Below, one piece after another: positions 15,786 through 24,784 of a stretch of 64,000 nt of DNA. Positions within the stretch are counted from its first letter, which is position 1. Each line of letters begins with the position of its first letter. A program made the position numbers and the translations under genes. Below the pieces are notes generated by a model that was given only the letters and a program-made list of their open reading frames with translations, was not told where the DNA came from and did not search any database. Origin of the DNA: Anaeromusa acidaminophila DSM 3853 (GTDB lineage Bacteria > Bacillota > Negativicutes > Anaeromusales > Anaeromusaceae); the NCBI RefSeq assembly GCF_000374545.1, contig NZ_KB894601.1, positions 1-64,000 on the forward strand, in the 5' to 3' direction.

Positions 15786-16473
15786 TATCCCCTCTCCCTC
15801 TTGTCCATGGAAAGCACTAGCTATTACGGCGGTGATATCGCTTGGGATTGGATTGGGAGTCGGCTTGTACTGGTCTGAATCCAATCGACCGGCCATCCAG
15901 CCCGATGTGACGCTGTCGCAAGAAAACGCAAAAAAGCCGGAAAAAGTCCAGGAGGCAGCAGATAAAGCTGGCATTCCCCTGACTGACGGCCAGGCGGAAG
16001 AAGCTGCGCACAAGATTGCGGCTGCGACAAAACCGGATCATACGGTGGAAACGAACTGGGCGAATTTGCGAACGACTGTAGAAAAAGAACGCAAGGCCGC
16101 CGGAGCGGATTTCGCTATTATCACGGACCCGACAAAACCGAAAACGGCACCAAATTTGGACGGGCCAATCAAAAGCGAGTTATCCAATGAACAGTCTCTT
16201 ACTACCGGAACCGACCCTAACGACCGCATCCAGCTCAACCAGTACAATATCCAAGCGTACAAAAAAAGTATGGATGTGCTTACCATTGCCACCCGGAGCC
16301 TGGGGTACAGCCATTTGCGAAAAGTTGATTTACCAAAGATACCGCTTCTTCTTCCGAAAGGTGGAGTTGGCTATGCAGGACCTTATATCGGAGTGCAGCA
16401 TAACGGCCTTGAACACCTCGGCAAAGACATGCGCTTTGAACGAGTGGAAGCCGGGATTACCGTTGCATTCTAG
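15736..16473 (+). CDS. Inner-membrane-anchored envelope protein, possible lysis (spanin-like) factor
   Basis: 245 residues from the ATG at 15736, with ACGGAGGTG upstream; the frame is open back to 15697 without a ribosome-binding site. One membrane segment (about residues 26-46, ALAITAVISLGIGLGVGLYW) is followed by a long polar, Pro/Ala/Lys-rich extracytoplasmic region. The last residues, VGYAGPYIGVQHNG ... FERVEAGITVAF, end in Phe like an outer-membrane strand. In a diderm host that layout would suit a protein spanning the envelope. No family was recognised. Confidence 0.55.
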   Translation: MNERELARDVYNQIKNSIPSPSCPWKALAITAVISLGIGLGVGLYWSESNRPAIQPDVTLSQENAKKPEKVQEAADKAGIPLTDGQAEEAAHKIAAATKPDHTVETNWANLRTTVEKERKAAGADFAIITDPTKPKTAPNLDGPIKSELSNEQSLTTGTDPNDRIQLNQYNIQAYKKSMDVLTIATRSLGYSHLRKVDLPKIPLLLPKGGVGYAGPYIGVQHNGLEHLGKDMRFERVEAGITVAF

Positions 16474-16484
16474 GGAGGTCTGAC

Positions 16485-16811
16485 ATGATTGATACGAATA
16501 CAGCATGGAATATAGCTATTACCATTATCCTCTTTTTCCTTTCGGGTTTCGCTGGCGTCATTGGGTACTTTTTGAAAGACATCAAAGATGGAATCAAAGA
16601 AAAGCAAGACAGCCACGACAAGGCCATTGAGAAGGTAAAAGAGGACTTTTCCGCTTTTAAGGCACGAATGCCGCAGGAATATGTCATGAGGGATGATTTC
16701 CTCCGTGCCATTTCCAACCTTGAATTCAAATTTGATAAGGTGGCGACAGATATCACTGAAATTAACAAGAATGTGAGCAAGCTGCTTGCCGCAGGGGGCG
16801 AAAAAACATGA
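16485..16811 (+). CDS. DUF2730-like membrane/coiled-coil protein (Mu gp25)
   Basis: 108 residues: an N-terminal membrane helix (WNIAITIILFFLSGFAGVIGYFL), then a coiled coil (KDGIKEKQDSHDKAIEKVK ... FKARMP) and a second one. Length, topology and position before the gp26- and gp27-like genes match Mu gp25/DUF2730. Function unknown, possibly in lysis or packaging. GGGAGG precedes the start. Confidence 0.72.
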   Translation: MIDTNTAWNIAITIILFFLSGFAGVIGYFLKDIKDGIKEKQDSHDKAIEKVKEDFSAFKARMPQEYVMRDDFLRAISNLEFKFDKVATDITEINKNVSKLLAAGGEKT

Positions 16812-17116
16812 ATAAGTTAGAAAAGCAGTTGTCGCGGGAAATTCGCGGCTACATCTTAAAAATGCTCGACATTAACTACCCTTACCCTTCCAGTGACCAT
16901 CTTATCGCGGAAATCTTAACCGATGCCCAGTATATCTGCTCGCCGGCACAGGTTAAAGTACACCTGGCCTACCTGGCGGAAAAAGGATATATCGAACTGG
17001 ATACTGTGTCGGTGGAAGAGCTCGGGACCCGCTGTCTGGCCAAACTCACCGTCAAAGGCAAAGACCTTTTGGAAGGCAGCATCGCTGCCGATCCGGGCGT
17101 GACTGTCAATGGCTAG
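16808..17116 (+). CDS. Mu gp26-like winged-helix protein
   Basis: 102 residues, start overlapping the previous stop. The middle (SSDHLIAEILTDAQYICSPAQVKVHLAYLAEKGYIEL) has a winged-helix pattern, as in ArsR/MarR-like folds. In Mu-like phages a small protein of this kind sits between gp25 and the small terminase. Role unknown. Confidence 0.65.
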   Translation: MNKLEKQLSREIRGYILKMLDINYPYPSSDHLIAEILTDAQYICSPAQVKVHLAYLAEKGYIELDTVSVEELGTRCLAKLTVKGKDLLEGSIAADPGVTVNG

Positions 17117-17645
17117 AAGAAGTCACCCGAAAATCGAGGATTTACCGCAAGAACTGAGGGAAGCCGTACACAAGAAGATTACGGAAGGGTACACCTACCG
17201 GGATATTGCCGATTGGATCACCAAGCAAGGACATGGCATATCAAAAAGTGCAATCGGCAAATACGGAAAGAATTTCCTATCCAAGTTGGAGCGCCTGCGC
17301 ATTGCAAGAGAACAGGCCAAGACCATTGTCGCGGAGGCAAAGGACGGCCCGGCTCTTGAAATGACAGAGGCAGCCAACCAAATGGCTGTTCAGATTATCT
17401 TGGAACGGCTAATCAATATGGACGATCTGGAAAACGCCAAGTCGACCGAGGTATTAAAGGCGCTGGCGCTTTTGGAGAGATCCGCCGTCCAGCGCGAAAA
17501 GCTCAAGTTTGACTTTAATCGCGGCGTAGATGCCGCCGAGGAACGAATATTGAGTCGGCTGCAGGCGGAATTGTCCAAGCAGCCGGAACTACTGGATAAA
17601 ATTGCGGTCGCGGTAGCTGCAGCTGCAAAAGAGGTAAAACAGTAA
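17109..17645 (+). CDS. DUF3486 protein, probable small terminase (Mu gp27)
   Basis: 178 residues. MARRSHPKIEDLPQELREAVHKKITEGYTYRDIADWI, then HGISKSAIGKYGK, is the HTH block of DUF3486. A coiled-coil C-terminal half follows. It is thought to recognise phage DNA and deliver it to the large subunit. It overlaps the previous gene by 8 bp and lies directly before the large terminase. Confidence 0.86.
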   Translation: MARRSHPKIEDLPQELREAVHKKITEGYTYRDIADWITKQGHGISKSAIGKYGKNFLSKLERLRIAREQAKTIVAEAKDGPALEMTEAANQMAVQIILERLINMDDLENAKSTEVLKALALLERSAVQREKLKFDFNRGVDAAEERILSRLQAELSKQPELLDKIAVAVAAAAKEVKQ

Positions 17646-17659
17646 GCGAGGTGATGTAC

Positions 17660-19123
17660 ATGGCAGGTTCAATGTTAGAGCGCATTGCCTCCGGCACTGG
17701 CACAATAGCGATAACGCCGGAAATTGAACGGCTGCGCAATAATTACATGGCCTATGTCGAGCATGTGCATCGCGGCAAATGGAAGCCAGCCAAGCATCTG
17801 GAGTATGTTTGCCAACATATTGAAGCCGTGGAACGCGGCGAAATTGAACGGCTGATTATTTGCCTGCCGCCCCGGCACTCCAAGAGCCAGACGGTAACAG
17901 AAACGCTGCCGAGCTGGTTTATTGGCAAGAATCCCGACAGGCGGGTCATTGAAGTAAGCTACGGAGCCAGCTTTGCGCAAAAATTCGGGAATTCAAACCG
18001 GCGTAAGGTGTCTGAATTCGGCAGTGAAATATTCGGTCTGAAACTTGACCCGACGCAAAATACAAAAACAAACTGGTTAATAAACGGTTATGCGGGCGGC
18101 ATGATTTCGGTCGGTATCGGCGGCTCTATCACGGGTGAAGGCGCTGACCTTCTAATTGTGGATGACGTCGTGAAAAACCGGCAGGAAGCTGATTCGGACA
18201 CTGTCCGGGAGCATATTTGGGACGAATGGACAGGCACACTGCTTACCCGTCTGCATCCTGGCGGCCGCATCATTATTATCATGACCCGCTGGCACGATGA
18301 CGATCTGGTTGGCCGTGTCCTAAAACAAGCCGAAGAAGACGGCGAAGAATGGACTGTAATTAATCTGCCCTGCGAGGCGGAGGAAGACGATCCGCTCGGC
18401 CGCGCGGTCGGCGAACCACTCTGGCCGGAACGTTTTGGCCAAGAATGGATGGAGAAAAAGAAAAAAGCGGTCGGAAGCCGCGACTGGTCAGCATTGTATC
18501 AGCAACGGCCGCGACCGAAAAATGAAGATAAAATGTTCCGGCGAGAATGGTTTGAGATTGTACCAGATTGGCCGCGTAAAGCCCGGTCGGTTCGCTACTG
18601 GGATCTGGCCGCGACGGAAAAAAGCGCCAAAAACAGCGACCCGGATTTTACATCCGGCTGCCGCATGGCGGAGCTGGACGGCATTTATTACATCATCGAC
18701 GTGCGCCGCGCCCGCGCTTCTCCCAAGGGCGTAGAGGACCTGGTCAAACAAACCGCCGACTTGGATGGTATTGGAGTTTCTGTCTACATTGAGCAGGAGC
18801 CTGGCTCCGGCGGCAAAAACACCATCGACCACTACCAGCGGCAAGTATTAAAAGGCTATAGTGTTTACCCTGACAAAAAAGTGGTGGACAAAATTCAGCG
18901 AGCGCTGCCGCTTTCCGCTGCTGCGGAAGCAGGAAACGTAAAATTGGTGCGTGGAGCATGGAACAAGGAATTTCTAGATGAAGTGGAGTTGTTCCCGTTC
19001 GTTAAACATGACGACCAGACCGATACGGCTTCCGGGGCAAAAGCCATGCTGGATAGTGGACGATTCGGCCTGCTGGATTATTACAAGGCTCTGGCCGAGC
19101 AGGCCAAAGCAAGAACTCGTTGA
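17660..19123 (+). CDS. Terminase large subunit (Mu gp28-like)
   Basis: About 487 residues from the ATG at 17660, spaced correctly from GAGGTGA. The ATPase has LPPRHSKSQTVTE (Walker-A-like, residues about 71-83) and LLIVDDVV (Walker B). The C-terminal RNase-H-like nuclease starts at RYWDLAATEKS, with further acidic residues at PDFTSG, YIIDVRRA and IEQEPGSGG. It packages phage DNA by headful cutting in Mu-type phages, taking host flanking DNA. Confidence 0.92.
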   Translation: MAGSMLERIASGTGTIAITPEIERLRNNYMAYVEHVHRGKWKPAKHLEYVCQHIEAVERGEIERLIICLPPRHSKSQTVTETLPSWFIGKNPDRRVIEVSYGASFAQKFGNSNRRKVSEFGSEIFGLKLDPTQNTKTNWLINGYAGGMISVGIGGSITGEGADLLIVDDVVKNRQEADSDTVREHIWDEWTGTLLTRLHPGGRIIIIMTRWHDDDLVGRVLKQAEEDGEEWTVINLPCEAEEDDPLGRAVGEPLWPERFGQEWMEKKKKAVGSRDWSALYQQRPRPKNEDKMFRREWFEIVPDWPRKARSVRYWDLAATEKSAKNSDPDFTSGCRMAELDGIYYIIDVRRARASPKGVEDLVKQTADLDGIGVSVYIEQEPGSGGKNTIDHYQRQVLKGYSVYPDKKVVDKIQRALPLSAAAEAGNVKLVRGAWNKEFLDEVELFPFVKHDDQTDTASGAKAMLDSGRFGLLDYYKALAEQAKARTR

Positions 19124-19136
19124 AGGGAGGATGGAC

Positions 19137-21350
19137 ATGGCAGAAATATTCTCGAAAATCGTAGCCGGTTTCCAAGGTTTTAAAGCTGGTTTTCAAGGCC
19201 GCCAGCAAACGCAGTCCGGGCAGCCACCATGGTCCCCTGGAGAACCGCAAGCAACAACCGAGCCGGCAGGGACTCAGCCGCTGCAGTGGCAATACCCGTG
19301 GGGGTATAACTTGCGAAACGCGCCGCGCCCTGATGAACCGGTGAGCTTCGCGCAGCTTCGGGCGCTGGCTGATAATTACGACTTGCTGCGTCTGGCCATT
19401 GAGACACGCAAGGACCAAATGGAAAGCCTGGACTGGACGATTGTTCCCAAAAACAGAAAAGACAAAAGCCGCCAGGCTGATATTGACCTCGTGACGGAAC
19501 TGTTTCGCCGCCCGGACAGGAACCTTCCGTTTCGGCGATGGCTGCGGGCGCTCCTGGAAGACATGCTGGTTATTGACGCGCCGTCCATTTATCTGCATAA
19601 AAACAGAGGCGGCGGCATTTACAGCCTGGACTTGGTGGACGGAGCCACTATTAAACCGATTATCGACCAGACCGGCCGCAAGCCAGCTCCGCCCCTTCCG
19701 GCTTACCAGCAAGTGCTTTATGGATTGCCGGCCATACCTTTAACCACAGAAGAACTGCTATATATGCCGCGCAACGTTCGCACCCACAAAGTATACGGCT
19801 TTGGGAATGTCGAGCAGATCATTATGACAGTTAACATCGCACTGCGCCGGCAGTGCTACCAGCTTGGGTACTACACCGAGGGCAACGTCCCTGACGCTTT
19901 TATTTCGTGCCCGGAAAGCTGGGGCGTACAGCAGGTCATTGAGTTCCAGGCGTATTGGGACTCGCTGTTTTCGGCAAATACCAATATACGCCGCCGCGCC
20001 CGCTTCATCCCCAACGGAACCAATCCGGTTTTCCCGAAGGACAATCCGCTGAAAGACGAATATGACGAATGGCTGGCGCGGATCATCGCCTATTGCTTCA
20101 ACCTCCCTCCTACCGCCCTGGTTAAGGAGACGAATCGGGCAACGGCGGAAACGACCCAGGAAGCCGGTAAGGCCGAGGGACTGACGCCGCTTAGAAATTA
20201 CGTCAAGGAGCTTATGGATTTAATCATCCAGGACTATATGGGCTTGACGGAGATTGAATTTGCCTGGTCGGAAGAAGAGGTCAACGACCCTCTGAAACAA
20301 GCCCAGGTAAATCAAATCTATGTCGGCATGATGGCTTTAACGCCGGACGAAGTTCGCGAGCAGATCGGCTGGGAACCAATGACCGAAGAGCAAAAAGAAT
20401 CGCTTCGATCCATGCAAGCCGCGTCTTTGTTTTCGTCGATGAGCCAGGCTGTGCCTGGCGAAGAACCGCCAGATGATGAAACGGCAAAGCTGGCCAAACG
20501 CCTGGGAGCCATGTTGGCTAAACGAGATCCGCCGCGCAAGGCCGACCCAAAGCAGCTTGTTATGACGCAGTCATCGTCGCTGCTCCCGGCGCAGAAAAAA
20601 CTGGCAACCGTCATTCAAAAGTTCTTTAAAAAGGTTTCAAAAGATATGGCCCAGCAAGTTTCCGAACGTTACCAGGCGGCAATTGTCAAAGCGGACGACA
20701 CCAAAACCATTGTTGAACGCATCCTCAAGGAGCTGGACTTTTCCGGCTGGGATATCCTTTATGACGATGTGCAGCCGATTTTAGAGGAGATTGCAAAAGC
20801 ATCCGGCGCAAAAGCGTTGGCGCAAGTGCGGGTGAAGAATGAAAAAATAACGGAGCTGGTCAATAAGGATGCCGTAGAATACGCCCGGCGTCGGGCAGCG
20901 GAAATGGTCGGCCGCGCTTGGGTAGATGGAGAGCTTATCGACAATCCGAACGCACAATGGGCCATCACGGAATCAACGCGCGGATATCTCAGGAGCAATA
21001 TCACCCAGGCGGTGGAAGAAGGCTGGTCGCCGCAAGCGCTGGCGGATCATCTTGCCGAGAATACCGGGTTCAGCTATGACCGAGCGGATAACATCGCCCG
21101 GACGGAGGTTGCCACTGCTCACACGCAAGGCAATTTGACAGGCTGGAAACGCTCGGGGGTAGTACAGGGAAAACAGTCCATTCTGGCAGATACCCACGAT
21201 TACGAAGATGAATGCGACGTGAACGCGGCTGCCGGAGTTATTCCCATTGATGAGCCGTTCCCATCCGGGGATGACGGTCCGCCATACCATCCAAGGTGCA
21301 CCTGCGTGGTCGTTCCGGTGGTGGATATGGAGGAAGACGGTAATACCTAG
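19137..21350 (+). CDS. Portal protein (DUF935, Mu gp29) fused to a MuF-like head-morphogenesis domain (gp30)
   Basis: 737 residues from the ATG at 19137 (GAAGGGAGG upstream; the ATG at 19131 abuts it). Residues about 40-430 match DUF935 portals (RLAIETRKDQMESLDWTIVPKN, PPTALVKETNRATAETTQEA). After a linker, residues about 590-737 form a MuF domain (ITQAVEEGWSPQALADHL, RADNIARTEVATAHTQGN), ending in a HPRCTCVV zinc-binding block. In Mu these are separate proteins, so here the portal carries its own head-assembly domain. The continuous frame shows no junction stop. Confidence 0.88.
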   Translation: MAEIFSKIVAGFQGFKAGFQGRQQTQSGQPPWSPGEPQATTEPAGTQPLQWQYPWGYNLRNAPRPDEPVSFAQLRALADNYDLLRLAIETRKDQMESLDWTIVPKNRKDKSRQADIDLVTELFRRPDRNLPFRRWLRALLEDMLVIDAPSIYLHKNRGGGIYSLDLVDGATIKPIIDQTGRKPAPPLPAYQQVLYGLPAIPLTTEELLYMPRNVRTHKVYGFGNVEQIIMTVNIALRRQCYQLGYYTEGNVPDAFISCPESWGVQQVIEFQAYWDSLFSANTNIRRRARFIPNGTNPVFPKDNPLKDEYDEWLARIIAYCFNLPPTALVKETNRATAETTQEAGKAEGLTPLRNYVKELMDLIIQDYMGLTEIEFAWSEEEVNDPLKQAQVNQIYVGMMALTPDEVREQIGWEPMTEEQKESLRSMQAASLFSSMSQAVPGEEPPDDETAKLAKRLGAMLAKRDPPRKADPKQLVMTQSSSLLPAQKKLATVIQKFFKKVSKDMAQQVSERYQAAIVKADDTKTIVERILKELDFSGWDILYDDVQPILEEIAKASGAKALAQVRVKNEKITELVNKDAVEYARRRAAEMVGRAWVDGELIDNPNAQWAITESTRGYLRSNITQAVEEGWSPQALADHLAENTGFSYDRADNIARTEVATAHTQGNLTGWKRSGVVQGKQSILADTHDYEDECDVNAAAGVIPIDEPFPSGDDGPPYHPRCTCVVVPVVDMEEDGNT

Positions 21351-21475
21351 TTTTAAAAATCCTTCAAAACCCCTTTAACGTTCTTCAATTCGCGTTTTAA
21401 AGGTGGCACGGGTATAAATAGACGTACAGATAAAAACAAACGCTCTAAAGGGCAATTTAAAGGATGGTGAATGCT
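21351..21475. other. 125-bp gap near the middle of the prophage
   Basis: Strikingly A+T rich with repeated CCTTTAA/TTAAAGG blocks. CCTTTAACG (about 21372) and CGTTTTAAAGG (21393-21403) can pair. 21351-21378 resembles 5586-5612 in the left end. In Mu, a strong gyrase site lies near the genome centre; this gap is about 800 bp from the centre here. No gene seen. Confidence 0.4.
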
Positions 21476-22642
21476 GTGAAAAACGGAAAAGCAAAGATTT
21501 TTGTTCCCATCGCAAAAGTAGACGACGACGAACGCATGGTCTACGGTTATGCGACCACCGAGGCACTGGACAACCAAGGTGAGATTATCAAAATTGATGC
21601 CGTGAAAAACGCACTGGATGAGTACATGAAGTTCGCCAATGTGCGCGAAATGCACCAACCCAGCGCAGTAGGCGTATGCAAAATGGCCACGGTTGACAGC
21701 AAGGGCCTGTATGTAGGCATCAAAGTAGTGGATGACTCGGCTTGGAAAAAAGTCAAGGAAGAAGTATACAAAGGCTTTAGCATTGGCGGCTCTACCATCA
21801 AAAAGGTTGATAAATCCATTGTAAAAATGCGATTGACGGAAATATCGTTGGTAGACCGTCCATGCAATCCCGAGGCCACAATTGAGCTTTGGAAGATGGA
21901 CGCTTCGGAGCCGCTGCAAAAAGGAATGTACGAAGTATCCTCCCTGGCTGATTTTTTAGCCAGACTCAACAGCCTGCGTCAAGCTGTCGACGCAGAGGCT
22001 ATGTACGAAAACGACGGCAGTCAGATTGGCAGCCGCATTAAAGACGCTATTGACAGCCTGGCTGGCATCTTGGTGGAAATGACCCAAGAAGAAACGGCGG
22101 AATTGACAGCAAAAATGGCCGCTGCCGACGATATTGCAAAAGCCGGGTCTAGAAACTCCAAGGATGATATGGCCCGTATTCAACAATTGCATGATCTTGC
22201 CGTGGAGCTTGGCGCGAACTGCGGCAGTAAAACGCCGGACAAAAAAGACGATAAGCCCGACGATAAGCCTAAGCCCGACGACACTCAAAAAAGCGAACCA
22301 ATGGGCGAACTGCTCAAGGCGTTTAAAGCGGCTGCCGAAAATATGGCGCAGGCTGCAGCTGACATAAAGAAGATGGCCGCTCCGCCTGCCCCACAAGTTG
22401 TAAAGACGGAAATAGCCGTCGGTCAGGATATAAAAAAAGCGGATTTCTCGGCGGCTGTATCTGAGATTATGAAACGTCTGGAAAAAATCGAAGGCCAGCC
22501 GGCTGCGGCTAAAGTCATTTTAAAAGCGGTTGATAAAGAAGCTGACTCGCCCATGGCCAAGGTGGAAACGCAACCTGACAACACCGACCCATTGGCTGCA
22601 ATCAGAAAAATCCATCAAGACGGCCCTATTGGCCGGGTATAA
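21476..22642 (+). CDS. XkdF-like prohead protease with scaffold-like C-terminus
   Basis: About 388 residues. I favour GTG 21476 after AAAGGATGGTG, with ATG 21464 as the alternative. Residues about 5-140 match XkdF/HK97-type prohead protease folds: VYGYATTEALDNQGEII, the His in VREMHQPSAVG and the Ser in GFSIGGS form the likely catalytic pair, with EISLVDRPCNPEA at the end. The rest is charged and coiled (KKDDKPDDKPKPDD), like an internal scaffold removed during maturation. It lies just before the capsid gene. Confidence 0.72.
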   Translation: MKNGKAKIFVPIAKVDDDERMVYGYATTEALDNQGEIIKIDAVKNALDEYMKFANVREMHQPSAVGVCKMATVDSKGLYVGIKVVDDSAWKKVKEEVYKGFSIGGSTIKKVDKSIVKMRLTEISLVDRPCNPEATIELWKMDASEPLQKGMYEVSSLADFLARLNSLRQAVDAEAMYENDGSQIGSRIKDAIDSLAGILVEMTQEETAELTAKMAAADDIAKAGSRNSKDDMARIQQLHDLAVELGANCGSKTPDKKDDKPDDKPKPDDTQKSEPMGELLKAFKAAAENMAQAAADIKKMAAPPAPQVVKTEIAVGQDIKKADFSAAVSEIMKRLEKIEGQPAAAKVILKAVDKEADSPMAKVETQPDNTDPLAAIRKIHQDGPIGRV

Positions 22643-22657
22643 AAGGAGGAAAATCAC

Positions 22658-24154
22658 ATGAAAACCAACGTAACGCAGCAAACCATCGACATGGTGAAAA
22701 CGGCCCAGCAAACGCCTATCGCCAAAGCGGACACCACAGGCATTACCCAGCAAAGCGGCCTGCAATATTACGACCTGCAGCCGGCAGCCAAGCTCTTGTA
22801 TCCGGTGCTTACGCCGCTGCGCAATGAAATACCACGCGTGGCCGGTAAAGGCGGCGACTCCACGCACTGGAAAGCGGTAACCGGCGTCAATGTCGGACGA
22901 CTCTCCCTGGGCGTAGCGGAGGGGCATCGCAATGCGGTTATGCAGACGCGCACAGAAGACAAGCTGGCCAAATATGCCACCATCGGCCTTGAAAACGCAG
23001 TGACCGATGAAGCGCAGCTTGGCGCAGAAAACTTCGATGACGTAAAAGCCATGGCTGTACTGAACCTGCTCCAGGCCACGATGATTGGCGAAGAAGCCTT
23101 GATTATCGGCGGTAACTCTTCGCTGGCTTTAGGAACGACACCGACTCCAACGTTGGCCACCGTAACAACGGGCGGCTCTTTAGCGGCCGCCACGGCAGTA
23201 AGCGTCATTGCCGTAGCACTCACCTTTGAAGGCTATATGTCCAGTTCTGTGGCCAGCGGCGTTCCTGGCGTCATTACCCGCACGAATGCGGACGGCACGC
23301 AGGATGCCTTCGGCGGCGGATCGGCGGCCAAGTCGGCAGCGGCCACCGTCACCACCGGAGCCGGAACCACAAACAGCATTACGGCCAGCGTAACGCCTGT
23401 AGCCGGTGCGGTCGGTTACGCCTGGTATTGGGGCGCGGCTGGCGCGGAAAAACTCGGAGCCATTACATCCCTTAACAGCGTAGTGATTAAGGATGTGGCG
23501 GCAGGTACTCAACTGGCATCGGCGCTGACTGGTGATAATTCCAAGAATGGCCTGGTGTTTGACGGGCTTATGACTCAGATTGCTACGCCTGGCAGCGGCG
23601 CTTACATGAAAATTATGCCTTCCGGCACTCCTGGCATTGGCACTGGACTTACGGCTGACGGCAGCGCAGGCATCGCGGAATTCGACGAAGCCTTCCGCTA
23701 CTTCTGGGATAACTTCCGGGTATCGCCGGATGAAATTCTGTGCAGCGCCCGCGAGATCGGAAATATCACGAAAAAAATCATTGCCGGCGGCGGCTCTCCT
23801 CTCTTCCGCTTCAATGTGGATGCCCAGGCTGCAGCGTCTGGCGACTTCTCTTTAACTGCTGGCGTTGTCATTGGCAGCTATCTCAATAAGTACGCCATGG
23901 GCGGCGGGCAGCTTGTGGCCATCCGATTGCATCCGAATGTACCGCCCGGAACGACGGTCTTCCGCAAAAAATCCGTACCGTATCCTATGGCTAACATCAA
24001 CAACATTCTGGAAGTGCGGTATCTGCAGGATTATTACCAGACGGAATGGCCGCGCCGCACGCGGGCATATGAATACGGCGTATACAGCCGCCAGGTGCTC
24101 GCCTGCTACGCCCCGTTCTGCTTCGGCATGATTAGCAATATCGCAGACGCGTAA
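22658..24154 (+). CDS. Major capsid protein
   Basis: 498 residues with AAAGGAGG upstream. The N-terminal third (YYDLQPAAKLLYPVLTPLRNEIPRV ... GGDSTHWKAVTG) and last third (FRVSPDEILCSAREI, YPMANINNILEVRYLQDYY) fit an HK97-fold capsid. Between them, residues about 165-300 are rich in Ala/Thr/Gly/Val, with TASVTPVAGAVGYAWYWGAAG, an Ig- or fibronectin-like strand pattern. This looks like an insertion domain on the outer surface. It follows the protease gene. Confidence 0.85.
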   Translation: MKTNVTQQTIDMVKTAQQTPIAKADTTGITQQSGLQYYDLQPAAKLLYPVLTPLRNEIPRVAGKGGDSTHWKAVTGVNVGRLSLGVAEGHRNAVMQTRTEDKLAKYATIGLENAVTDEAQLGAENFDDVKAMAVLNLLQATMIGEEALIIGGNSSLALGTTPTPTLATVTTGGSLAAATAVSVIAVALTFEGYMSSSVASGVPGVITRTNADGTQDAFGGGSAAKSAAATVTTGAGTTNSITASVTPVAGAVGYAWYWGAAGAEKLGAITSLNSVVIKDVAAGTQLASALTGDNSKNGLVFDGLMTQIATPGSGAYMKIMPSGTPGIGTGLTADGSAGIAEFDEAFRYFWDNFRVSPDEILCSAREIGNITKKIIAGGGSPLFRFNVDAQAAASGDFSLTAGVVIGSYLNKYAMGGGQLVAIRLHPNVPPGTTVFRKKSVPYPMANINNILEVRYLQDYYQTEWPRRTRAYEYGVYSRQVLACYAPFCFGMISNIADA

Positions 24155-24179
24155 TCGCGACATAAAGGAGGAATTTCGT

Positions 24180-24419
24180 ATGTGGTTAAAAGCGCCAGAG
24201 AATATGCCGTCGGTTAGCGCCGGCGGCAAGGAATACACGGTAGAATCCGGGCTTGTCGAAGTGCCGGACAACGTCGGCAAAGAACTCTTGGATCATGGTT
24301 TGACTGTCGGCAATGCGCCTGCAGGTAAAGAGCCTGACGGAACCGACGACAAAGGCAAAGGAACGAAGGATAAAGAACCTGCCAATGCAGGCGGTGACGA
24401 TGCTAAAGGCAAAGCGTGA
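24180..24419 (+). CDS. Small head-region protein, unknown
   Basis: 79 residues with AAAGGAGG upstream. A folded N-terminal half (VSAGGKEYTVESGLVEVPDNVGKELLDHGLTV) is followed by a very polar Lys/Asp/Gly tail. Short proteins with this N-terminal motif commonly sit between capsid and connector genes in Firmicute phages. Role unknown. Confidence 0.65.
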   Translation: MWLKAPENMPSVSAGGKEYTVESGLVEVPDNVGKELLDHGLTVGNAPAGKEPDGTDDKGKGTKDKEPANAGGDDAKGKA

Positions 24420-24430
24420 GGTGATGCGTC

Positions 24431-24784
24431 ATGCAGGACCTTACAACCTTGCTAAAGGCGAAAGAATACCTGTCTATTTCTCCTGACGTCTTGGATGATG
24501 ACGAATTGCTGGCGCGGCTCATTGCCGCCGCCAGCGCCTTTCTCCTCGGAGAAATGAGGCGCGAAAGCATGAATCAGGAATACTCTTTCGCCGCATCCTA
24601 TGCCAACGTTCCGGCCGATGTGGAGGAAGCCTGCCTGGAAATGGTGGCCGCCCGCTTTAAAGGTCGAGATCGTATCGGCGAGGTATCCAAAAATCTTGGC
24701 GGAATGACGGTCAGTTATTCGCAAAAAGATATGTCTGATTTTTGCCGTTCGGTAGTGAACCGGTACAGGCGGGTGACGCCATGA
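24431..24784 (+). CDS. Head-tail connector protein (gp6-like)
   Basis: 117 residues, mostly helical. TTLLKAKEYLSISPDVLDDDELLARLIAAASAFL opens as in gp6/HK97-type connectors, and VPADVEEACLEMVAARFKGRDRIG continues that pattern. It should form the ring below the portal. Its stop overlaps the next start (ATGA). Confidence 0.78.
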   Translation: MQDLTTLLKAKEYLSISPDVLDDDELLARLIAAASAFLLGEMRRESMNQEYSFAASYANVPADVEEACLEMVAARFKGRDRIGEVSKNLGGMTVSYSQKDMSDFCRSVVNRYRRVTP

